DNA from: Closterium sp. Naga37s-1
Lineage: Eukaryota > Streptophyta > Zygnematophyceae > Desmidiales > Closteriaceae
DNA: 64,000 nt
Direction of reading: 5' to 3'
Assembly: GCA_947471745.1 (NCBI GenBank)
Contig: CANJKZ010000820.1
Span: forward strand, 1,211,001 to 1,275,000
Under the pieces are notes generated by a model. The model saw nothing but the letters and a program-made list of their open reading frames with translations, searched no databases and was not told the origin of the DNA. The position numbers and the translations under genes were made by a program. Positions 9,901 to 24,198 of this stretch are shown piece by piece (position 1 is the stretch's first letter; the number at the start of each line of letters is the position of its first letter).

Positions 9901-11421
9901 CTCTCTCCCTTCTTTCTTTCTCCCTTCTTTCTCTCTCCCTTCTTTCACTCTCCCTTATTTCACTCTCCCTTCTTTTACTCTCCCTTCTTTCACTCTCCCT
10001 TCTTTCACTCTCCCTTCTTTCACTCTCCCTTCTTTCACTCTCCCTTCTTTCACTCTCCCTTCTTTCACTCTCCCTTCTTATCAGAGCAACGAACCCGACC
10101 CCGCACTCCCAGCCAAGTCCATCCGCCGCATCAACAGTGGCTTCTACCTCGCTCACCCCTTTTACCAGTGCCCCTTACTCCCACTCCTGTTTCTCTGTGC
10201 ACCCTATGCCACTCTCCCCCACCATCAGAGCAACGAGCCTGACCCCTCACTCCCACCCAACTCTATCCGCCGCATCAACAGTGGGTTCTACCTTGCTCGC
10301 CCTGACCCTCTCACCGTTGCTGCTCTCACAGCTGTGGTGAAGCATGCGGCACACTCACGGCTGTCGGAGCAACCTTCCTTCTACGATGTGCTGTGTGGCG
10401 AGCATGGGGAGAGGCGGGTGAGTGGCGTGTCCTGTCTGAATGTTAAAGTGCTGCTCTTTTTCCCTGGCACATGCTGCTGTCACTCTCACTCACCGCTGTG
10501 GTGAAGCATGCGGCACACTCACGGCTGTCGGAGCAGCCTTCCTTCTACGAGGTGCTGTGTGGGGAGCATGGGGAGCGGCGGGTGAGTGGCTCTTTGTGCC
10601 CGCATTGTCACTTCTGTCACCCTTTCCTCTCTTGTCCAAACACGCGGCACACTCACAGCTGTCGGAGCAGCCTTCCTTCTATGATGTGCTGTGTGGGGAG
10701 CACGGGGAGCGAAGGGTAAGTAGCTTGTTCTGCTCTCTCTCACCATCGCTTCTGTTATTCTCATTCATTCATCCTGCCGCACATTCACTGTGCTCATCCC
10801 ATCACCTATGCTATCCTACCTGCCGCATGCCAGGTGGGCTCTGATGCATGCCAGTGGACCAATGGCCTGCGAGTAGTCTTCCTGCCACGTCAGCATTTTC
10901 CCAACGGGGCAGTTTACCAGCTGTGGGGGCCCAGGGAAGGAGATGCTGGCAGTGGACAAGGGGAGGTGTTATCTGGTGCTGATGGCCAGGGGGAGGTGGT
11001 ATCTGCTGGGGATGCAAGTGCGAGGGAGGAGTGTGAAAGGAGAGGGTGTGTGATTCTACACAATAACTGGATCGCAGGTGGGTTGTCCTAGCAGCTTCAA
11101 CACGTCCAAATACAGCACTTGTATCAGCAGCGGTTGCCTCTATTCAACTCTCCTCCCCATCCTCATCCCCACCCTTGTTATTTACCTAAAGCACATTGTG
11201 TGAGCCTCTCCCTTCTCCCCACTTGCCCTTCTTCCCTTCCCCATTCCCCCTTGCTCTAATTTCAACCATTCATGTGCGATGGGATCCCATCTTTTACCAC
11301 CTCTTCATTTGCTAACTCGACCTCCCCACCACTTGCAGGCTACGATGCAAAGGTGTCGCGGATGAAGAACCATAAACTATGGTACCATGACGCCACAAAC
11401 CACATGTGCATCAATCTGTAG
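3998..11421 (+). CDS. Golgi-type nucleotide-diphospho-sugar transferase (PF03407-like), six exons
   Basis: Proposed exons are 3998-6311, 6907-7354, 7680-8031, 10229-10417, 10834-11077 and 11339-11421; phases agree at the joins except that the exon 2 to exon 3 join rests on choosing the GTGGGT donor at 7355. A basic N-terminus followed by DVLVSLLALTLACHV looks like a type II signal anchor, so the enzyme would face the Golgi lumen. The first exon has a glycosyltransferase-like segment (ALYTAPIGYNTT..., VIDPDVVLLGD) interrupted by G/R/E-rich low-complexity inserts. Exons 3-6 carry the hallmark order: GYAVLWSDVDVVWF (donor-binding DxD type), NSGFYLARP, LPRQHFPNG and HNNWIAGYDAK near the C-terminus. 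Such enzymes add single sugars to wall glycans or glycoproteins; acceptor unknown. An earlier in-frame ATG lies at 3971. Most exon edges have extra copies in the introns, so other splice choices are possible. Confidence 0.72.
6253..6530 (+). repeat. Duplicated 3' edge of transferase exon 1 with degenerate palindrome between
   Basis: The end of exon 1 (about 6253-6300, encoding GEPTVAHLRWHLA) recurs at about 6478-6520 with ~80% identity by eye. Between them, at 6444-6470, is a degenerate member of the TTTTGAG-N4 palindrome family, itself bracketed by two copies of ATGGGGGGGTGAG (6429-6441, 6469-6481). Confidence 0.65.
6656..7033 (+). repeat. 189 bp tandem duplication containing the 5' edge of transferase exon 2
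   Basis: Segment 6656-6844 and the following 6845-7033 are diverged copies. Both start CTGAATGGRATGTGGCTGT, contain an acceptor CAG (6725, 6906) and open into EHPCLMRRIRPG. The left copy also holds two units of TCCTGCAACAGGGGTTCTC. The right copy runs on into the long exon and is taken as the functional one. Confidence 0.75.
7915..8343 (+). repeat. Partial copies of transferase exons 3 and 4
   Basis: The end of exon 3 (LRLGYAVLWSDVDVVWF to the donor at 8031) is repeated at 8085-8208. That copy is open up to GEG but gains 4 bases before its CAG|GTGAGC donor, so it is out of phase. A third, short copy at 8251-8280 (GQHGEGVLAIQ) has an intact donor. It is followed directly by a copy of the exon 4 start (SLPANAICRINSGF). 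The palindrome at 8228-8251 marks the join between the second and third copies. Confidence 0.75.
8228..8251. repeat. Palindrome, centre GAG-GTGC-CTC, between direct repeats
   Basis: 24 bp near-palindrome with TTTTTGAG and CTCAGAAG arms. Both sides carry the direct repeat GGCAGCATGGGGAGGG...GTGTTGGCRATWCAGGTGAGCC..., so it lies exactly at a duplication junction. Confidence 0.75.
8395..9318 (-). mobile_element. Small non-autonomous LTR element related to the nested copia family
   Basis: Terminal direct repeats 8395-8479 and 9234-9318 (85 bp from TG to CA, nearly identical) share GAAACCCTAATTGG and the terminus TTCTGACA with the LTR of the copia element at 49784-57243. Just inside the left repeat, CACCTCCATAGTCAAAGTGG matches that element's polypurine-tract side (CACCCCCATAGGCAAAGTGG). 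Orientation is therefore minus. Upstream of both repeats the shared TAGCAGCAGT leaves the exact border uncertain, and no clean 5 bp duplication is visible. The interior (about 750 bp) has no RT or integrase. It lies in intron 3 of the sugar transferase. Confidence 0.72.
8690..8885. repeat. ~96 bp tandem repeat inside the small LTR element
   Basis: Two near-identical units plus a partial one, each containing GTGCTCACACTGTGGCTACC and CCCCGGACTACACGGCCAC. Confidence 0.75.
9365..10080. repeat. 15 bp polypyrimidine minisatellite (~48 units)
   Basis: Unit CCCTTCTTTCTCTCT, with CTTTCACTCT variants at both ends. It gives spurious long ORFs on both strands (FFLSP and KEGRE repeats). It sits in the transferase intron just before the first copy of exon 4, so the transcript would carry a ~700 nt pyrimidine tract upstream of an acceptor. 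Confidence 0.92.
10086..10715 (+). repeat. Tandem copies of transferase exon 4
   Basis: The exon start (CAG|AGCAACGARCC..., SIRRINSGFYLA) occurs at 10086-10160 and again at 10229. The exon end (HAAHSRLSEQPSFYDVLCGEHGERR) occurs three times with donors at 10417 (GTGAGT), 10581 (GTGAGT) and 10715 (GTAAGT). All are open, so any of the donors could be used. Confidence 0.82.
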
Positions 11422-11883
11422 TGCAGTTTTACATGATGCGCAATTCAGTAAAAATGTTTCACATACAGCAGAAGCTCATATATTATTCGATGTGATGAAT
11501 TTTGCTGCTGGACATAATTATTTATACATTTCCGTTACATTTTATCAATGATCGCCAGAGCAACTCCCTGTTCGCGACCAATCGCCGCTTGACTTCCAGC
11601 CAACTCTCGAAAGTAAATAACTCGCCAGCTCCAGTAATCTTCGCATAAGCATGTCCGGGTTACCCCCTGCCACTATTTTCCAAAATTTGCCTAGATTTTG
11701 GGGGCGGCGGAAGGCGCAGCGGTTTATCAGCTTTTGTTCTTGCGAGAAAACTGATATATCTCCCTCATTGTACGGGCCTCGCTGTATCATTGGTGCATTT
11801 CAATCATTTACCGCACTTCGTTGCGCCTGCGACGCGCAACGACCGAGAAACGACAAGAGCCGAGCGACTAGCGACGGGCGACG
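11422..11883. other. Transferase 3' UTR and RRP4 promoter
   Basis: 462 bp between the transferase stop and the RRP4 start. AT-rich with AGTAAAAATG and ATTTATACATTT soon after the stop, suitable for 3' processing. No gene or recognisable element is seen. Confidence 0.4.
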
Positions 11884-14800
11884 ATGTCGCTAGGGTTTGC
11901 GCGCGACAGCGCGGCGGAGGTGCGACTAGACGCCGCCTTGCAGCGACTCCGCGCGCTCGACTCGAGCGTGCGGCCGTCGTCGATTGTCGCCGTCGGGGAC
12001 GCCCTCCCGATCGGCGCCGATGCATCCTTCCTCAGGTAACGCCGTCCTTAGCTTTCTCAGGTAGAACCCTTCTCAAGTAGCACCTTCCTCAGGTGATAAA
12101 TTCTACTGTGGGATGCTCACTGCGTCTGCAATCACGCTAACACTTCGTAGCTAACAATGCTGCTGCTGCTGCTCTGCTTTGCTCCTCCTCCCCCTCTGTG
12201 CGCCTGGATGGAATCGGCAGGGGGCACGGCACGAGGGAGGGCGAGGAGGGGCAGGTGTGTGCCACGGTGTGCGGCGTGGTGAAGCGCATCAACCGCCTGC
12301 TCTCCGTGCAGCCGCTCAAGACGTGGTATGTGCTGTGGGCTGGGCTGGGCTGTGGGCTGGGCTGGGCTGTGGGCTGGGCTGGGCTGTGGGCTGGGCTGGG
12401 CTGTGGGCTGGGCTGTGGGCTGTGGGCTGGGCTGTGGGCTGTGGGCTGTGGGCTGTGGGCTGTGCTGTGCTGTGCTGTGCTGTGATGTGTTGTGTTGTGT
12501 TGTCAGGGAATATCATGTGGATTGGTATGTGGCAGAGCGTGCATGCCATGTGTGGTGAAGCTCATCAACCGCCTGCTCTGCTCTCCTCTCCTCTCCTCTC
12601 CTCTCCTCTCCTCTCCTCTCCTCTCCTCTCCGTGCAACCGCTCAAAACCTGGTGCGTCGCGGTGCTTTGTCATGTCTTGTGATATGATATCAGGTGTTCA
12701 AGTCATGTCATGTCATGTCGTGTCGTGTCGTGTCGTGTCGTGTCGTGTCGTGTCATGTGCTTCAAGTGTAGGGCAAGCCTGGTAACAGAGACGTGGTGGT
12801 GGGGCGCGTGGCAGAGCTCGTCCCCAAGTGTAAACTTTCAGTTTCTCCCCTCTTCGCCCTCCCCTTCTCCCCCATTAACCCTTTCTCCCCATACCCCAGG
12901 CACGTGGCGCAGACAGGAGACGTGGTGGTGGGCCGCGTGACAGAGCTCGCCCCTCAAGCGGTGGACAGTGGGGCACTGCAACAGTGGCATAACAACCCAA
13001 CCCACCTTCTTCCCATCCCTCCCTTCTCCCTACACTGACTGCAGGTACGTGGCACAGACAGGAGACGTGGTGGTGGGCTGGGTGACAGAGCTCGCCCCAA
13101 GCGGTGGAAGCTGAATGTGCAAAAAAATACCCCTCTCTCTCCCCAACGCCCCTTATCTCCTCTCTCTCACTCCACCCCCCCTCTGCAGGTACGTGGCACA
13201 AACAGGAGACGTGGTGGTGGGGCGGATGACAGAGCTCACCCCCCAAGAGGTGGACAGTGGAACACTGCACCAGTCCCCCCTCACCTCCCCACCTCCCCAC
13301 CCTCTCCCCCTCCCCCCCTCTCTCCCCATACCCCAGGTACGTGGCACAAACAGGAGACGTGGTGGTGGGGCGGGTGACAGAGCTCGCCCCCAAGAGGTGG
13401 AAGCTGGCTGTGGGGTCGGCGCATGAAGCACAGCTCATGCTCTCCGCTATCAACCTGCCGGGAGGAGCCCAGGTGAGGAGGAGGTAGGTGAGGAGGCGGG
13501 CTCGTCGTAAGGTGCTTGTGGGGAAGAGAAGGGGTGGGGGGGGGGGAAGAAGCGGTGGAAGCTGGATGTGGGCGTGGGGTTGGTGCAGGAGGGAGGCACA
13601 GCTCGCGTGCCATTGTAACGAGGTGACTTTTGAGTCGCCTCAAAAGTCACCTCGTGGGGTTGGTGCAGGAGGAAGGCACAGCTCGCGTGCCATTGTAACG
13701 AGGTGACTTTTGAGTCGCCTCAAAAGTCACCTCGTGGGGTTGGTGCAGGAGGCACACCTTGTGAGCAACCTGCTGAGGGGTTGGAGTGCAGCTGAGACTG
13801 TGTCAAACAGGATGAGGCAGAGGGTACTAAGGAAGGCCGAAGTGCAGCCGTGATAGAGTGGTGCCAATGTTATCACAGCTTTTTCTATCCAAGAGCGCTT
13901 TGTTTTCTGTGCATGCGTCATCCATGACTCTCCTTTTTCTCACCCCTCATCTCGTTGTATTTCCCTGTCTTGTACCAGAGGCGGCGCACAGCAGTGGATG
14001 AACTGAACATGAGGAACATCTATGTGGAGGGCGACCTTGTCACGGTGAGTCGAGTAGCGCTCCTTGCGGCGCCTCTAACGTCTCCTCTTCACTTCTCTAC
14101 TGTGGATGAGCTGAACGTGAAAGCATGAGGAGCATGTACAGAGTAGCACGTAGATGGTTAGTGGAGGTCTAGGTCAAGTCAAGGCATGATTGTTTGTGTG
14201 AACGGTAGTTGGGATCAATGTGTGCAATGGCCGGCAGTGCCTCTTTGTCGCACGGATCAGTGTTTTGACGGTGCTGTGTTTGTTGTGAGAGTTTGTATTG
14301 TCCGGCGTATTTTTGTGATATTTATCTGTCTCAGAATAGCACGATCCGATTGTTGCACAGGTGAAGGATCAAATCATGAGTTGTTCTTCTTCTTCTAAAC
14401 TCCTCTTCTTCTTCACCCCCATGGTTACAGGCAGAGGTCCAGAGGGTGTTTCATGATGGCTCGGTGGTGTTGCACACTCGCAGCGATAAATATGGCAAGG
14501 TATTGATGCATAGTGCTCTAATTTGAGACGTCTTGTAACTCCGTATATGACCAGGTTTAGTTGGATGGAGTTTTATTTCGCCCGTGGTTATGACAAGGGG
14601 GTGCTAGGCGTCATGAATCGTCATGAACCTCATGCCCTTCTGTTCCCATCCCCCACGCACTGTTCCACTGCAGTTGTCAGGGGGTCTACTCGTGCACGTC
14701 CCCCCATACCTCGTACGCCGCCTCAAGCAACATTTTCACATGCTCTCGCCCTCCGGCCCGCTCCTTGTCTTTGGCTGCAATGGCTGGCTATGGGTGGGCC

Positions 14801-15129
14801 AACCGCCTCCCCCCACCTCTTCATCCGGCCCATCTGGAACCCAGGGTGAAGGGGCTAGCGGGGGTGTTGGTGGCGGTGCTGGTGGGAAAGGTGTGGCTGA
14901 GACGGTTGTGGGTGTGGAAGAGCGGGAGAGGATTTGTCGAGTAGCGGCGGCGATTCGGGCGCTAGAGAGGGGAGGTTTGGCGGTGGATCCGCCGGCTCTG
15001 GCGCGAGTGGTGGAGTGGAGTGTTGCGATGGGTGTTTCGGTGGCGGAGATGGGCGATGAGGATTTTGTTGCGACTGTTGTGGAAAAGGAGGTGGAGAAGA
15101 GGGAGGCTGATGCGGCGGAGGGGAGCTGA
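11884..15129 (+). CDS. RRP4: Exosome complex subunit RRP4 (EXOSC2-type), six exons
   Basis: Exons 11884-12035, 12221-12325, 13337-13472, 13979-14044, 14431-14499 and 14674-15129 join in phase to 327 residues, close to the usual RRP4 size. RRP4 is one of three S1/KH cap proteins that sit on the RNase-PH-like ring of the RNA exosome in nucleus and cytoplasm and guide RNA 3' ends into it. The S1 domain is seen in TGDVVVGRVTELAPKRWKL and AINLPGGAQ, followed by the conserved RRRTAVDELNMRNIYVEGD. GGLLVHVPPYLVRRLKQHFH and LVFGCNGWLWVG cover the KH region. The C-terminal tail (from about residue 230) is acidic and G-rich. The start is the first ATG of the open frame. Five copies of the exon 3 start precede or form the functional one. 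Confidence 0.9.
12340..12480. repeat. GGGCTGTGGGCTG minisatellite in RRP4 intron 2
   Basis: Degenerate tandem units of GGGCT/GTGGGCT starting 15 bp after the exon 2 donor. Plain repeat expansion with shadow ORFs. Confidence 0.85.
12540..12651 (+). repeat. Copy of RRP4 exon 2 end, split by a (CTCTC)n run
   Basis: GTGGTGAAGCTCATCAACCGCCTGCTC matches exon 2 (GVVKRINRLL). It is then broken by a CTCTC microsatellite (about 12576-12630) before CGTGCAACCGCTCAAAACCTG|GTGCGT, which matches the exon 2 end and donor. A short TGTCG/TGTCA repeat follows at 12700-12760. Confidence 0.8.
12776..13285 (+). repeat. Array of extra RRP4 exon 3 starts (~145 bp period)
   Basis: Copies begin at about 12779 (no acceptor), 12900, 13045 and 13189, before the functional copy at 13337. 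Spacing is 145, 144 and 148 bp. Each of the last four has a pyrimidine tract, CAG acceptor and R/YACGTGGCRCARACAGGAGA (HVAQTGD or YVAQTGD) and runs about 70-90 bp. The 13045 copy hits a TGA after PSGGS. They may be alternative acceptors or relics. Confidence 0.88.
13576..13758. repeat. 80 bp tandem repeat carrying two palindromes
   Basis: GGGGTTGGTGCAGGAGG...CATTGTAA occurs at 13576, 13656 and (start only) 13736. Between the copies lie two identical 36 bp near-palindromes, 13619-13654 and 13699-13734, with centre GAG-TCGC-CTC and arms CGAGGTGACTTTT / AAAAGTCACCTCG. Located in RRP4 intron 3. Confidence 0.85.
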
Positions 15130-15819
15130 GTGTGTCACTTTGCTGAAAAGGTATTGAAATAGATGCGTGTTGGCTATGAAATAGTTTTATATCATCATTC
15201 CTGGCTTCATAGTCTAAGCGAGCCCTCACATTTTTCTGTTGGAAGTGTTTGTCGGGTTTACAATAGCGAGAATATACCTTTTGCAGCCTCACGAGTCACG
15301 ACGATACTGGTATGTGCTTTACACATGGGCAGTGGGTACTGATTGTCGCACTGTAGACACTTCCATGTGTAGGATGAAACTCCCGCTAAAAGTGATGCAT
15401 TGATTGCTACAAGACCTGTATACAGTCTCTGGTCGTACGTTTGTACGTGTTGTCGGGCAGCGGGATGAAAGGACAACAAGAGCAGCCTCCATTGCAAGCT
15501 CTGACGGGGCACCACCAACAACCCCACATGGGTGACGTCACTAGGCAAGCCAACACCATACAGTAGCAGTTCGAGTGTCGTGTCGTCGACTGACAAAATT
15601 AGGTCATTCTAATTAGGTAGTTAATATTTTCGCGGTTCCTCAGAACCCACAGACTCCCTCTTACCGCAATTGACTTTACCTGTCTGTCGTCCTTATTTAT
15701 TTCCACTACTCTAAGTAGCTTTTATTGAAATTTAATTTAAAACCCATGTCACCTCAGTCTGAGATAAATGCAAGTCACATTTCGCATACTGAGGCGTATC
15801 TGACGGTCTAGGTGAACGC
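15130..15819. other. Intergenic region between RRP4 and the low-complexity gene
   Basis: No gene supported. AT-rich around 15600-15750, suitable for the RRP4 3' end and the next promoter. A minus ORF at 15258-15596 has no recognisable motif. Confidence 0.4.
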
Positions 15820-15903
15820 ATGGAAGTAGCATTTCAGTCGACACATTTGACTTCTCGACCGCATCAACCAGCATTACTTGCACTCGCCGCAGAGCCCGCC
15901 GCA

Positions 15904-22086
<6,183 letters not shown>

Positions 22087-22119
22087 AACAACTTTAGTCT
22101 ATCGAGGCGTCTCGGAAGG

Positions 22120-22211
22120 GGAGGGATGGTGGGTGGGCGAGGAGTCAAACGATGGATAATCCCGAGGTGAAGATGCAGTGGCAGCTGAGCTACAAGAAGG
22201 GGCCGTTTTGA
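22120..22211 (+). repeat. Second copy of the gene's C-terminal coding end
   Basis: 92 bp repeat of 21993-22086, including the encoded RTMDN...QLSYK..GPF and the TGA stop, starting about 35 bp after the real stop. A few substitutions (such as CAGCGGCAG to CAGTGGCAG) separate the copies. The linker contains GAGGCGTCTC, a possible worn palindrome centre. Confidence 0.85.
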
Positions 22212-23340
22212 TGTGATTGTAGTGATGGTGATTCTGAAATATGGGTTTGAGATAAGAGGGGGATTATGGGGGAACAACTCAATTCAAAGCACGCCAACAA
22301 GCAGGGGTCTTCAGTGTGTTCTCTAGCGGTAATAATGAGGCTCTTCAGTGAGTCCATTTTTCGCCCAGTACCAAGAATACAGTAGCGGAAGAACTTGCGG
22401 CTAGTGAGGTAACGGAAGATTGAACGGGTGGGATCTGGCTTGATTCTAACCACTAAGCTAAAACTCCTAGTATCAAATGAATCTCCTCATCCACAACCTT
22501 CATTTTCTATGTTTTTGCTGAGCCCACTAACACCTTAGAATTCTCGCTGGACTCCTTATCAAGTTCGTCAACATATGAACTGTGTGTGGTGAGAATTTCC
22601 TTTCGCTGGTCTGCTATCCTCGGGCGCTGCGGGTGGAATGCATCCTTGTAAATTCGCGGTGCGTGCCATCCAAAATGTGTGCACGTGAAGAAATTCGTGG
22701 TTTCCCTGCGTCGGTTGTACACTTACATATTGGCCGGGTTACTGTATCACGAATTTGTGACTTGTTTGTCGTACGTTTCGGCAATTCCAGCAGTGATGGT
22801 GTTCTGGGATCCCCAAAGAAAGTGTACACACATGTCATCGTAAAACTGGATCACATGGCTCATTCTGTTCTGATTGTTTCCTACAGCAGCCTCTTGCGTT
22901 GCTGCTTCTGTAAAAGGGTGTCGGGAAACCCATTCTGTACCGACAATGAAACCGTGACTCACACAGTGATACTTATACATAACATATACTGCCCGTGTTT
23001 TCTTTGGGGCATCCATAATCGAGAGATGGTCACTCTCTCAACATTTTTCGTAACGCCTGAACCGAACCGCATCTACAAGAGAAGTGAGCGATGACGGATC
23101 GAATGTCAGCTTTTCCTTCGGTTTCCTTCCTTCCCTACCTTCCCTCCCTTCTCCGTGGTCCCCAGCAAACCAATTGGTTCCAGAAGTTGCTGAGTGAGTT
23201 TCTCATGATGGAAATTACGTTCAATAAACTCGTTATCGTGAGGCAGCGTCCGACGGCTGGGCGGGCGACTGAACGATGTGTCTCATGCTGGACGACTGAA
23301 AAACGACAAGGTTGGGAAGGGCTAGGATCGCCGCAAAGCA
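22212..23340. other. Intergenic region left of the copia element
   Basis: No gene I can support. Open frames exist on both strands at 22582-23094 (+) and 22747-23016 (-), without recognisable motifs or flanking splice sites. Composition is less GC-rich than the genes. The LTR element inserted at its right end. Confidence 0.35.
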
Positions 23341-23345
23341 GCTCC

Positions 23346-24164
23346 TGTTGGTGCAACCCTACGGTTTGCACTCGTCTTGTTGTCCGTGTGCGTGAATGTG
23401 TGTGTGTATGGAATGGTATGAGGGCATGGGATAATATATATTTCATGCTTATAATTGTGTGTGAATGTTGAGTCATGATGTCGAGTGTGTGTGTCGAGTC
23501 AATAGCGAGTTATCGCTAGACGCGTGTTACGCGGTCGTTTGTGTCTCGCGCGCGGTTTCTATTTTGTCGTGCGCGGTTTCTATTTTGTCCTGTGTCGAAC
23601 GTTCGGCGTGTCGCAGGTGTGTGCAGCAGACCCATCAAGAACTCAAGGATGAGTTTGTGATGAAGAGCCCGAGCCTTGGTGTCAAGCCTCAAGTGATTTC
23701 GAAGCTTGCCAAAAGGGTACACCTCAAGATATTGAAGATAGTTACATTACTTTGTGTAGTGTAACATTTCACTTGGTGTAGGCCCTAGTGAAGGGTAGTT
23801 TCGAGACCCTTCGTGGTTGGGGACAGTGTGGCACTGTTCCACATCACTGTACCTCGGCTCTTGGGGTTTGTAGGAGCTGGGAGTCATTCCCAACTCGTAA
23901 CTCTTCCTATCTTGTGTTCTAAGACTATAGTGGCTGCCATAGTACCGTTCGTTCAAACCGACGCTGTGTCGTCAATTATTTATCAGATCGTGCAATCTAA
24001 ATTGCTAATTGTAGACGACGTGACGACGCTCCAGATCCAATTTGAATCAAGTCATTTGCAGCTGTGAGCAGAACGCTATCAACGTTTGAAGCCGCTGTGC
24101 AGAAATCCGTCTGTGCTCTCTATCTTTCGTTTTAGGCACATTCAAGCCTATTGTGACTATAACA
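23346..24164 (+). repeat. 5' LTR of the copia element
   Basis: 819 bp. Contains ATAATATATATTTCA (about 23430-23450), a likely TATA region for the element's promoter. Confidence 0.95.
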
Positions 24165-24198
24165 AGTGGTATCAGAGCCCCTTGGAGCAGTTTCGACA

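Noticed and set aside
9193..10242. Long ORFs on both strands (FFLSP and KEGRE repeats)
   Set aside because: They are translations of a 15 bp polypyrimidine minisatellite, open in several frames.
22582..23094. Possible 170-residue protein (+) or overlapping minus frame
   Set aside because: No motif, no supporting splice sites, no coding-like composition; could not be supported.
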